Counted from the first letter of the stretch, positions 1-7,280 are shown. The stretch: 64,000 nucleotides of DNA from Fretibacterium fastidiosum (GCF_964642095.1 NZ_OZ209244.1:1-64000); one strand, 5' to 3'. The notes: generated by a model from the letters alone, not told the origin. A program made the numbers and translations.

Positions 1-963
1 ATGGAGGACGCAGAGCGGGAGCGCGACGGTGGGCTGATCGGTCCGGCGTCGGGGCCCGTGACGGAAGGGCAAATCGAGGCGGACCTGGAGCGGGGAAAAA
101 TCTATCGCCTCAACGACCGTTTCTTCAAGTTTTTGTTGGGCCGCGAGGACCGCAAGCCCTTGTTTCTGGACCTCGTGAACGCCCTTGTGTTTCCCGACGG
201 AAGCGCGGGCTTCACCGGTTTGGAGTACGCGAACCGCGAGCTCTCCGCCGTGCGCGTCGAGGGTAAGGACTGCTACCTGGACATCGTGGCCAACATGGCG
301 GACGGGACGCAGGTGGAGGTCGAGGTGCAGGTGAGGAACTGGAACGACTACCTGCAGCGTTCCGCCTACTACCTCAGCACGCTGCACGCCTCTCAGATGA
401 GCCTGGGTGGTTCGTACCTGGATTTGAAGCGGACGGTGTCGATTCACATTCTGGCGTTCAGCCTGTTTGCCGGGGAGCGTTTTCGCCGCGAGTTTTGTCT
501 GTGCGACGTGGAGAGCGGGGAGAAACTGAGCGACGACCTGAAGCTGATCTACCTTGAGGTGCCGAAGTGCGCGCGTTATGGGACTCCACGGAATCGTCTG
601 GAGTATTGGCTGATGTATCTTGCGGGGATGGAGGCGAGGAAGATGCCTGAGGCGATGGTGAAGGACCCGATGATTGGTGAGGCGCTGAACCTGGAGAAGC
701 TGTTTTTGCAGAGCCGTGAGGAACGGCAGCGATACATTGTGAGCTATAAGGCGATGCGGGACGCGATGACGCGCGATGAGACGATCCGCCGAGTTGCCCG
801 CGCCGAGGGCGAAGCGAGGGGCGAGGCCAGGGGCGAGGCGAAGGGCATTGCCACCACGGCGCGGCGGATGCTGGGCATGAGTTTCACGTCGGAGCAGATA
901 TCCCAGGCAACGGGGCTATCCCTTGGTGAGGTGGAGGCGCTGAGGGCCGGGACCGGAAACTGA
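1..963 (+). CDS. Rpn family PD-(D/E)XK nuclease, subfamily A
   Basis: Predicted 320-residue DNA endonuclease of the Rpn (recombination-promoting nuclease, transposase_31-like) group. The nuclease core is visible as D94 in YLDIVANM, followed by the E108-V-Q110 triad element in VEVEVQV, the usual spacing of a PD-(D/E)XK site. The C-terminus has charged repeats (EGEARGEARGEAKG), then TARRMLGMSFTSEQIS and GLSLGEVEALR, a helix-turn-helix-like tail. This tail is nearly identical to that of the otherwise unrelated Rpn subfamily at 1187-2107, so C-terminal modules seem to have been exchanged. The frame is open from base 1, so the true start may lie upstream of the window. Rpn proteins act in horizontal transfer and phage defence; the role here is inferred from family only. 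Confidence 0.8.
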   Translation: MEDAERERDGGLIGPASGPVTEGQIEADLERGKIYRLNDRFFKFLLGREDRKPLFLDLVNALVFPDGSAGFTGLEYANRELSAVRVEGKDCYLDIVANMADGTQVEVEVQVRNWNDYLQRSAYYLSTLHASQMSLGGSYLDLKRTVSIHILAFSLFAGERFRREFCLCDVESGEKLSDDLKLIYLEVPKCARYGTPRNRLEYWLMYLAGMEARKMPEAMVKDPMIGEALNLEKLFLQSREERQRYIVSYKAMRDAMTRDETIRRVARAEGEARGEARGEAKGIATTARRMLGMSFTSEQISQATGLSLGEVEALRAGTGN

Positions 964-982
964 ACGTACCACTTCAAAGCGA

Positions 983-1158
983 CCCCTCCGGCCCTACGGG
1001 CCACCTCCCCTTGCAGGGGAGGCGAAACGAAGAGGCGCGTTTTTCAGGCCCCCCTGCAAGGGGGGCTGGCGAACCCCGCAGGGGCGAGACTGACGGCCCG
1101 TGAGCAAGGGCGAACGGCAGCCGGAAGGCTCCCCGAAGGGGGGACTGAAGGTCGGTGA
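983..1158. repeat. Dispersed hairpin-repeat cluster R1
   Basis: Mosaic of short inverted repeats between two rpn genes. It contains a GGCC/GGGCC mini-hairpin followed by CCTCCCC...GGGGAGG, then CCCCCTGCAAGGGGG, then a module running from ACTGACGGCCCGTGAGC to GGCTCCCCGAAGGGG. The same modules recur at 2111, 3035, 3738, 7241, 7821, 9350, 13207, 17459, 27180 and 57703. No coding potential beyond spurious frames. Confidence 0.75.
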
Positions 1159-1186
1159 AGAAACTCGCTGAAGGAGGAGGATGTGG

Positions 1187-2107
1187 GTGCCGGAGCGTGA
1201 TATGACGGAGAAGCACCTGGAAGGATACAATGACGTCTTTGCAGACGTGGTGAACGTGTTGCTCTTCGACGGAAAGAGGCGGGTGAAGCCGGAGGACCTG
1301 AAAGACACGCGGGCCCGCACGTTCTATAAGGCGGACGGGAAACTCCACGAGCAGGAGCGGGACGTCTCCAAGCTGTGGGTCTCCGAGGGGGCCGTGATCT
1401 CCCTGATCGGGTTCGAGAACCAGACCGAGGCGGACTGGGACATGCCGCTTCGGGTGCTGGGATACGAGGGGGCGGATTACCGTAACCAGCTGTCTGAAAA
1501 AGGTGGCCTCTACCCCGTGGTGACGCTGGTCCTCTACTTTGGCGATTCGCCCTGGACGGCGCCGCGGACGCTGTTCGAGAGGGTTTCGGTGGCTGAGGGG
1601 CTGAAGCCGTTTGTGAACGACTACCGGGTCAACGTCTTTGAGATTCCGCGTCTGACGGCGGAGCAGGTGGGGCAGTTTAAGAGCGACTTCAGGATCGTTG
1701 CGGATTACTTTGTGCAGATGGGTCGGGACGAGGACTACGAGCCCCCGCGTCAGACGATCGAACACGTGGATGCGGTGTTGAAGCTCATGTCTGCGCTGAC
1801 GCGGGACCATCGGTTTGAGGAGACGCAGAGCGAGTTCAGGAAGGGGGAGGCGGTCACGATGTTGAGCGTTTTGGACAAGGTTGAGGCCAGGGGTATTCAG
1901 TTGGGCGAGGCCAGGGGCATTAAGTTGGGTGAGGCCAGGGGCATTAAGCTGGGACGCAATGAGGGACGCAATGAGGGACGCAATGAGGGTATCACCTCCA
2001 CGGCGCGGCGGATGCTGGGCATGAGCTTCACGTCGGAGCAGATATCTCAGGCGACGGGGCTATCCCTTAGTGAGGTCGAGGCGCTGCGTCGGGGGATGGA
2101 CAACTGA
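1187..2107 (+). CDS. Rpn family PD-(D/E)XK nuclease, subfamily B, full length
   Basis: 306-residue Rpn/transposase_31-like nuclease. Start chosen at GTG 1187: GGAGG at 1173-1177 gives a 9-nt gap, and VPERDMTEKHLE aligns with MPEKDITERHLE, the ATG start of the paralogue at 8251-9183. ATG 1181 abuts the Shine-Dalgarno and is unlikely. Catalytic candidates are D59 (RDVSKLW) and E77-N-Q79 (GFENQTEADWD). The middle runs APRTLFERVSVAEGLKPFV onward, followed by tandem EARGIKLG and RNEG repeats and the tail GLSLSEVEALRRGMDN. Two in-frame TTG codons (1901, 1925), each preceded by AGGGG, could start a short C-terminal isoform of about 68 residues. Function is inferred from family. Confidence 0.8.
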   Translation: MPERDMTEKHLEGYNDVFADVVNVLLFDGKRRVKPEDLKDTRARTFYKADGKLHEQERDVSKLWVSEGAVISLIGFENQTEADWDMPLRVLGYEGADYRNQLSEKGGLYPVVTLVLYFGDSPWTAPRTLFERVSVAEGLKPFVNDYRVNVFEIPRLTAEQVGQFKSDFRIVADYFVQMGRDEDYEPPRQTIEHVDAVLKLMSALTRDHRFEETQSEFRKGEAVTMLSVLDKVEARGIQLGEARGIKLGEARGIKLGRNEGRNEGRNEGITSTARRMLGMSFTSEQISQATGLSLSEVEALRRGMDN

Positions 2108-2110
2108 TCG

Positions 2111-2503
2111 TTGGCCCCGGTTTTTCAGGCTCCCCTGAAAGGGGGGCTGTCGAGCCCCGGAGGGGCGAGACTGAGGGGTTGTTGCTGAGCGTGAAGAACA
2201 ACCCCTCCGCCTCACTCCGTTCGGCACCTCCCCTTACAGGGGAGGCAGGCAGGTTTTCGGCCCCCCTGCAAGGGGGGCTGCCCCGTAGGGGTGTAGGGGC
2301 GGCGAGTGTTTTTCATAAGACGCACCTGTCTGACATTCCCCGCCAACGCCTCCACAAGGCAATCCATTGCCTTGCTTCGGCACAGCCGACCGACACGACG
2401 CCGGCCGCCTGTCGGCGTCCGTAAGTCGTGTCGTCTGGCCGAACCCCTCCGCCTCACTCCGTTCGGCACCTCCCCTTTCAGGGGAGGCTTTGCACCCGAA
2501 GGG
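2111..2503. repeat. Dispersed hairpin-repeat cluster R2
   Basis: Fills the space between the full-length rpn gene and the first truncated copy. Modules in order: CCCCTGAAAGGGG; GGGGTTGTT paired with AACAACCCC; the CCTCCGCCTCACTCC...CACCTCCCC element; CCCCTGCAAGGGGGG; a perfect CAAGGCAAT-CC-ATTGCCTTG hairpin; the covarying stem element at 2383-2441; and a second CCTCCCCTTTCAGGGGAGG. The last module joins directly to rpn coding sequence at 2503. Confidence 0.75.
2383..2441 (+). repeat. Covarying hairpin element, variant 1
   Basis: Flanks CAGCCGACCG and CGTCTGGC enclose an outer 7-bp stem, ACACGAC (2393-2399) with GTCGTGT (2425-2431). Inside lies GC, then an inner stem CGGCCGCC with GGCGTCCG closed by a TGTC loop, then TAA. 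Variants 2 (4025-4092) and 3 (57879-57940) keep the flanks and architecture but change both sides of the outer stem in a complementary way. Confidence 0.7.
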
Positions 2504-3028
2504 GCGCCGCGGACGCTGTTCGATAGGGTTTCGGTGGCTGAGGGGCTGAAGCCGTTTGTGAACGACTATCGGGTCAACGTCTTTGAGGTTCCGCGTCTGA
2601 CGGCGGAGCAGGTGGGGCAGTTCAAGAGCGACTTCAGGATCGTTGCGGACTACTTTGTACAGATGGGTCGGGACGAGGACTACGTGCCCCCGCGTCAGAC
2701 GATCGAGCACGTGGATGCGGTGCTGAAGCTCATGTCTGCGCTGACGCGGGACCATCGGTTTGAGGAGACGCAGGGCGAGTTCAGGAAGGGGGAGGCGGTC
2801 ACGATGTTGAGCGTTTTGGACAAGGTTGAGGCCAGAGGTATTCAGTTGGGCGAGGCCAGAGGCGAGGCCAGAGGCATTAAGCTGGGACGCAATGAGGGAC
2901 GCAATGAGGGTATCACCTCCACGGCGCGGCGGATGCTGGGCATGAGTTTCACGTCGGAGCAGATATCCCAGGCGACGGGGCTATCCCTTAGTGAGGTCGA
3001 GGCGCTGCGTCGGGGGATGGACAACTGA
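2504..3028 (+). pseudogene. 5'-truncated rpn subfamily B copy (C-terminal half)
   Basis: Encodes 174 residues from APRTLFDRVSVAEG to EALRRGMDN, matching the second half of the full-length rpn at 1187-2107. The first half, including both catalytic motifs, is missing and replaced by a hairpin repeat joined at GGCGCCGCGG. The frame stays open across the repeat (an open frame begins at 2306) and there are no stops in the conserved part, so a nuclease-dead C-terminal protein could still be made. Repeats in the tail differ from the parent (GEARGEARGIKLG, two RNEG units). It could be decayed, or a stand-alone equivalent of a short inhibitory Rpn isoform; the sequence does not decide. Confidence 0.7.
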
Positions 3029-3034
3029 TCGTTG

Positions 3035-3206
3035 GCCCCGGTTTTTCAGGCCCCCCTGAAAGGGGGGCTGTCGAGCCCCGGAGGGGCGAGACTGAGGGGT
3101 TGTTTCGGCCCCCTGCATGAGGGGTTGTCGTTGGGCGTGAAGACAACCCCTCCGCCTCACTCCGTTCGGCACCTCCCCTTTCAGGGGAGGCTTTGCACCC
3201 GAAGGG
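3035..3206. repeat. Dispersed hairpin-repeat cluster R3
   Basis: Short version of R2: CCCCCTGAAAGGGGGG, a GGGGTTGT...ACAACCCC pairing and the CCTCCGCCTCACTCC...CCTCCCCTTTCAGGGGAGG element, ending in CTTTGCACCCGAAGG joined to rpn sequence exactly as at 2503. Confidence 0.7.
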
Positions 3207-3731
3207 GCGCCGCGGACGCTGTTCGAGAGGTTTTCTGTGGCCGAGGGGCTGAAGCCGTTTGTGAACGACTATCGGGTCAACGTCTTTGAGGTTCCGCGTC
3301 TGACGGCGGAGCAGGTGGGGCAGTTCAAGAGCGACTTCAGGATCATTGCGGACTACTTTGTACAGATGGGTCGGGACGAGGACTACGTGCCCCCGCGTCA
3401 GACGATCGAGCACGTGGATGCGGTGCTGAAGCTCATGTCCGCGCTGACGCGGGACCATCGGTTTGAGGAGACGCAGGGCGAGTTCAGGAAGGGGGAGGCG
3501 GTCACGATGTTGAGCGTTTTGGACAAGGTTGAGGCCAGAGGTATTCAGTTGGGCGAGGCCAGAGGCGAGGCCAGAGGCATTAAGCTGGGACGCAATGAGG
3601 GACGCAATGAGGGTATCACCTCCACGGCGCGGCGGATGCTGGGCATGAGTTTCACGTCGGAGCAGATATCCCAGGCGACGGGGCTATCCCTTAGTGAGGT
3701 CGAGGCGCTGCGTCGGGGGATGGACAACTGA
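3207..3731 (+). pseudogene. Second 5'-truncated rpn subfamily B copy
   Basis: 174 codons, almost identical to the copy at 2504-3028, and joined to the hairpin repeat at the same base of the gene. The conserved part begins APRTLFERFSVAEGL. The first usable in-frame start is GTG 3237 (VAEGLKPFVNDYRV), giving about 164 residues. It lacks the D59 and E77-N-Q79 nuclease residues of the parent. The shared junction and near identity with the preceding copy indicate segmental duplication of an already truncated gene rather than two separate truncations. It ends in the same tandem repeats and GLSLSEVEALRRGMDN tail. Confidence 0.7.
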
Positions 3732-3737
3732 TCGTTG

Positions 3738-4112
3738 GCCCCGGTTTTTCAGGCCCCCCTGAAAGGGGGGCTGTCGAGCCCCGGAGGGGTGAGACTGAGG
3801 GGTTGTTTCGGCCCCCTGCAAGGGGGGCTGCCCCGTAGGGGTGTAGGGGCGGCGAGTGTTTTTCATAAGACGCACCTGTCTGACATTCCCCGCCAACGCC
3901 TCCACAAGGCAATCCATTGCCTTGCTTCGGCACAGCCGACCGACACGACGCCGGCCGCCTGTCGGCGTCCGTAAGTCGTGTCGTCTGGCTGAGCTGCGGA
4001 AGTCCCCCGGACTTCCTTCGCCCTCAGCCGACCGACCGGCCGCCGCAATCCTCCCGAAAGATCGGCTTGCGTGAGGCCGGTCGTCTGGCTGAACCCCTCC
4101 GCCGCGAGGCGT
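3738..4112. repeat. Dispersed hairpin-repeat cluster R4
   Basis: Contains CCCCCTGAAAGGGGGG, CCCCTGCAAGGGGGG, the perfect CAAGGCAAT/ATTGCCTTG hairpin, covarying variant 1 (3933-3991), a perfect GGAAGTCC-CCC-GGACTTCC hairpin (3998-4016), covarying variant 2 (4025-4092), and the start of a CCTCCGCCGCGAGGCG module. Reading frames across it are repeat-derived and not supported as genes. Confidence 0.75.
4025..4092 (+). repeat. Covarying hairpin element, variant 2
   Basis: Same flanks as variant 1 (CAGCCGACCG and CGTCTGGCTGA). The outer stem is now ACCGGCC (4035-4041) with GGCCGGT (4075-4081). Inside are GC, an inner stem CGCAA (4044-4048) with TTGCG (4067-4071), and TGA in place of TAA. A second copy of this variant lies at 57972-58040. 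Confidence 0.7.
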
Positions 4113-4128
4113 TGACAACTCCAAAAGC

Positions 4129-4173
4129 AGAGAAGCGCGAGCGGCGCCCAGTGGGTGCCGCTCGCGCTTCTCT
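4129..4173 (-). terminator. Intrinsic terminator of the surface-protein gene
   Basis: A 17-bp perfect inverted repeat, AGAGAAGCGCGAGCGGC (4129-4145) with its complement at 4157-4173, extendable inward through GCCC/GGGT. It lies about 45 bases past the stop codon at 4220 and is followed on the minus strand by GCTTTTGG. Confidence 0.8.
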
Positions 4174-4219
4174 CAGGCTGGAGCCTCAGGAGAGGCCCGC
4201 CTCGTCATCCGGTTTCGGA

Positions 4220-6901
4220 CTACGCCTTCCGCTTCAGCAGGAACGCCGCGCCAAGGGCCAGCGCCAGCCCGCCGACACCCGCGTCGCACCCGCCGCCGGA
4301 GCCGCCCTTCCTGCCCTCGCCAGGCTTGTTGCCGTCGCCGGGCTTGTTGTCTCCGGGGTTGTTGTCGCCAGGCTTGTTGCCGTCACCAGGTTTGTTGTCG
4401 CCACCGGGCTTGTTGTTGTCCGGCTTGTTGGTGTCGGGCTTCATGTCCTTCAGCTTCTTGTTCACGGGGATCTTGTACCTCGTGCCGTTGGCCATCGTCA
4501 CGATCACCGTCTTGATCTCCGCGCCCGCGGCGATCTCGGCCTTCGTGGTCCTGCACGTCAGCCTCAGCGTGTAGTCTTTGGCGCTCGCGCGGACCGAGGG
4601 GATGGAGGACGTCAAGACGACCTTCCCCGCCGCGTCCAGCAGCTCGGCCTTCGGCGCCTTCATCCCGGAGACCTCCACCTTCAGGGACTTCGGCGTGCCA
4701 ACCAGCTTCAGCTTCGCCCGGAGCGTCACGTCTCCCGACTCCCCGGTGAGGGCCGTCGCGGTCCAGCTCGTGTTGTCGATCTCCACCGGCTTGTCGGCCT
4801 CGTCGTTGCCGTTGCCCTCGCCACCCGGCGTGGTGCGCACCAGCGGGACGTCGACAAAGCCCTGGAAATTTCCTCCTTCTTTGTTTGTGGCTTTCACCCT
4901 CAGCGTCCCTCTCGTGAAACCGGACGGCAGAATGACCTCAAAAACCGCGCCCCTCTCAGTGTTCGTCCCAGGCTTAAAATTCTTATAAGCGGGATCATTC
5001 TCCGGCCTATCTCCCAGGATCATCTCGGCGTTCCAGTTGCTCTCATTCACTTTCACGTCACCCGAGACCTTGACGTTCACGGTACACTTGTTCCCCGAGT
5101 AACTCGCCTCCGCCACCAGATCGGGGACGGAGATGGTCTTCAGCGCGGTGAGGACCAGTTTTGTTTTGGTTCCTTCCAGCCGCTCCCACTTCCATTTCAA
5201 GTAGCCACTACTATCCACCTCTGGATCACCTAAGATCACTTTACCATCACTCAGGTTCGTCTCATTGACCTCCAGCAGCGTGAGCGTATCGCCTGCTTTC
5301 AGGCCGTGTCTCCAGACACCGGTAGCCTTCACTCTCAGGTTAGAATTACTGATCGCGACCTTCCCTACGGTCAGGACCGGGTCGCCCTCGAAGAACTCCG
5401 CATCGATCGTCGGCATAACAGAAGGAGACGCCGCCTTCAGGATCAGGTTCGGGTACGCTCCGTGAGGCAGGTACAGGGTGCCGCCGCCGAGCGTCACCTC
5501 GACGTTTCCGGAGAGCAGCCCCGCGTTGTGCACCCTGAAATCGGTATTCTCATTCCCCATCTTCACGTTCCAATTCTTGCCCGGCGTTCCGTCCTGGATG
5601 ATCAGTGCAGTACCCCCCCTCAGCTCGAGGTCAAGGGCAGCGCCATCGGCAAGGATCAGCTTTTCGACCTTGACGTACTTATCGCCATAGGAAACGACAA
5701 GGGGGGTCGTCCTCACGAACTCCAGCGTGCCGATGGTGTACTCCTGCTCCCCAGCGAAATCCAAGCGGGCGGGTTCTGTCTCGGAGCCTCTGATATCGAG
5801 GTGGTTCACAAAGACGTTGCCCTCAAATTTCAAGGTAGGGGCGCCGGCGGCGCCGTCGGTTTTCCCGTTGAACACGACGTTCGCCACATTTTTACTCAGG
5901 GTGGCCGTGTTATTGGCCGCCACATCCAGGCTCAGAGTCCCCTTATCGATCCCTGCGTTGAGCTCAAAATCTACCCCAACACCGGGCTTGACGGTCAGGA
6001 CATTGCCGTTGGCCGTGATCTTGCTGCCATCGACCGTTTTCAGCTCCTTGAGCGTCAGGTTCCCGTTCAGCACGAGGTGGCCTTTATCCTTCAGGTCCAC
6101 CGCGCCGTCCAGTGGGGCATTCTTTCCGATCTTGACGCCATCCGCAACCGTCAATGTGCCGTCCCCCATCGTCACCTTATTATCCCTCATCGGCTTGTTC
6201 AGCGTCAGGTTGCCCTTCGACAGGGTCATCTCGGAGGTGGCGCCAAAACCGGTCCCATTGACTACGATGCTGCCATTGTCGATCGTCAAAGCACTCGTAA
6301 GGGGCAGGGCGTTATCGACGTCTGCGACCAGCGTGCCGCCCTCCGTGATCTTCAGATCCGTGACCGTCGTCACCGGAGCCTTCAAAACCAGCTTCCCCGC
6401 ACCGGTGAGTCGCAACGCGCCAGCACCACCCGCAATCTTCTTCCCTTCGAGGGTAAGGACCGCGTTGGCTCCGACCTTAATGACGACGTTGGTGGCGGTA
6501 TCATGGACAGCAAACCTATCATCTTTTTTTACCACGATGTTGACCTCACCCGCCTCAACCTCGAGGGCCTGGGTCCTAAAATAGTAGGTTTCATCGTTGT
6601 AGAGCAGTTTGGCCCCGCCCTTAAAGGTGATCTTATCCACCGCATTATTCGGAAAGTTCGCATCACCCACCGTTACCACAGAGCCCTCGGGGATCTCGAC
6701 AGTATCGTTGGGGGTTGTACCCGGGAAATTGGAATTGAGGTCCCAGCAAGAAGGCGTCTTCCAATCACCTTCCGCGAGGTTACCCCCAGTACCCCTCCAC
6801 ACATAATGCGCCGCCAGCGCGGTTCCGGCGAGGCCCAGGGCGAACACTGCCGCGAGAGCCGCCACAAGCAAAAACCTGCCGATCGAGCCCATCTTTCTCA
6901 A
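4220..6901 (-). CDS. Synergist-type C-terminal sorting-signal surface protein
   Basis: About 893 residues. The N-terminus (MGSIGRFLLVAALAAVF...GTALAAH) is a classical signal peptide. Residues from roughly 40 to 640 are low-charge, Thr/Asn/Gly-rich repeats resembling beta-helix or autotransporter-passenger adhesins. Then come a Pro/Gly/Asn/Lys linker (NKPGDGNKPGDNNPGDNKPG) and GGSGGGCDAG, a hydrophobic helix and KRKA, matching the Synerg-CTERM sorting signal known from Synergistetes. Start: TTG 6901 sits 9 nt after AGGAGG (6916-6911); ATG 6892 is 18 nt away, and the GTG at 6919 overlaps the Shine-Dalgarno. Likely exported and surface-anchored or processed at the Cys. Ligand unknown. Confidence 0.8.
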   Translation of the reverse strand: MRKMGSIGRFLLVAALAAVFALGLAGTALAAHYVWRGTGGNLAEGDWKTPSCWDLNSNFPGTTPNDTVEIPEGSVVTVGDANFPNNAVDKITFKGGAKLLYNDETYYFRTQALEVEAGEVNIVVKKDDRFAVHDTATNVVIKVGANAVLTLEGKKIAGGAGALRLTGAGKLVLKAPVTTVTDLKITEGGTLVADVDNALPLTSALTIDNGSIVVNGTGFGATSEMTLSKGNLTLNKPMRDNKVTMGDGTLTVADGVKIGKNAPLDGAVDLKDKGHLVLNGNLTLKELKTVDGSKITANGNVLTVKPGVGVDFELNAGIDKGTLSLDVAANNTATLSKNVANVVFNGKTDGAAGAPTLKFEGNVFVNHLDIRGSETEPARLDFAGEQEYTIGTLEFVRTTPLVVSYGDKYVKVEKLILADGAALDLELRGGTALIIQDGTPGKNWNVKMGNENTDFRVHNAGLLSGNVEVTLGGGTLYLPHGAYPNLILKAASPSVMPTIDAEFFEGDPVLTVGKVAISNSNLRVKATGVWRHGLKAGDTLTLLEVNETNLSDGKVILGDPEVDSSGYLKWKWERLEGTKTKLVLTALKTISVPDLVAEASYSGNKCTVNVKVSGDVKVNESNWNAEMILGDRPENDPAYKNFKPGTNTERGAVFEVILPSGFTRGTLRVKATNKEGGNFQGFVDVPLVRTTPGGEGNGNDEADKPVEIDNTSWTATALTGESGDVTLRAKLKLVGTPKSLKVEVSGMKAPKAELLDAAGKVVLTSSIPSVRASAKDYTLRLTCRTTKAEIAAGAEIKTVIVTMANGTRYKIPVNKKLKDMKPDTNKPDNNKPGGDNKPGDGNKPGDNNPGDNKPGDGNKPGEGRKGGSGGGCDAGVGGLALALGAAFLLKRKA

Positions 6902-6939
6902 AACTATCTTCCTCCTCACCTGAATTTACAAACCGTCGA

Positions 6940-6969
6940 ATTATACAACGAGGGGAGCACATTGCACAA
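6940..6969 (-). promoter_or_regulatory. Candidate promoter of the surface-protein gene
   Basis: On the minus strand TTGTGC (6969-6964), an 18-nt spacer and a perfect TATAAT (6945-6940) lie about 40 bases upstream of the TTG start. The -35 match is weak, so the call rests on the -10. Confidence 0.5.
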
Positions 6970-6974
6970 CATGA

Positions 6975-7047
6975 CAATCACTCGAACCGCAGGGCGTCGA
7001 TGGGCCTGAGACGCGACGCCTTCCAGGCCGGATAGAGGCCGAAGAAG
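6975..7047 (-). pseudogene. Duplicated 3' end of the MacB-type permease gene
   Basis: These 73 bases match 9834-9906 with one mismatch (7011 versus 9870). They encode the last residues of the permease (FFGLYPAWKASRLRPIDALRFE, stop), in the same orientation. The rest of the gene is absent. The fragment sits just upstream of the surface-gene promoter and forms a direct repeat with the intact gene, bracketing the inverted rpn array and the ArsC-like gene. Confidence 0.8.
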
Positions 7048-7240
7048 CCCATGTTCTCAACCCCCCTTGGATAATACATATCCCATCAACCGAAAAACCA
7101 CGTGCAAAAAAACACCCTGCCAAAGCAAGCAAGATGGTGATAAAATCGTTGTAAAATATCACGTCTTTGCAAAAAATACAAAGGGTGGAAGGCCTAAAGG
7201 TCATTGATCAGTGATCATGTCACCCCTCGCCGCCCAAACA
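7048..7240. other. Intergenic region without a gene
   Basis: AT-rich compared with its surroundings. It holds a GTGATA (7137-7142) / TATCAC (7157-7162) inverted repeat and a near-palindrome, TGATCAGTGATCA, near 7205. No coding frame is supported. Confidence 0.4.
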
Positions 7241-7276
7241 CCCCCGGCGGGGCAGCCCCCCCTTGCAGGGGGGCCA
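7241..7276. repeat. Dispersed hairpin-repeat fragment R5
   Basis: CCCCCCTTGCAGGGGGG module directly downstream of the truncated minus-strand rpn copy, matching the position of the same module downstream of the plus-strand copies. Confidence 0.6.
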
Positions 7277-7280
7277 ACGA

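Noticed and set aside
2179..2424. Small frames inside the hairpin-repeat clusters (also near 3735, 7771, 8143, 57756)
   Set aside because: Their peptides are translations of inverted repeats and recur wherever the repeats occur; no starts or codon bias support them.
5306..7009. Long plus-strand open frame opposite the surface-protein gene
   Set aside because: Antisense to a gene with a clear signal peptide and sorting tail; composition is a mirror of that gene's codon bias and there is no ribosome site.
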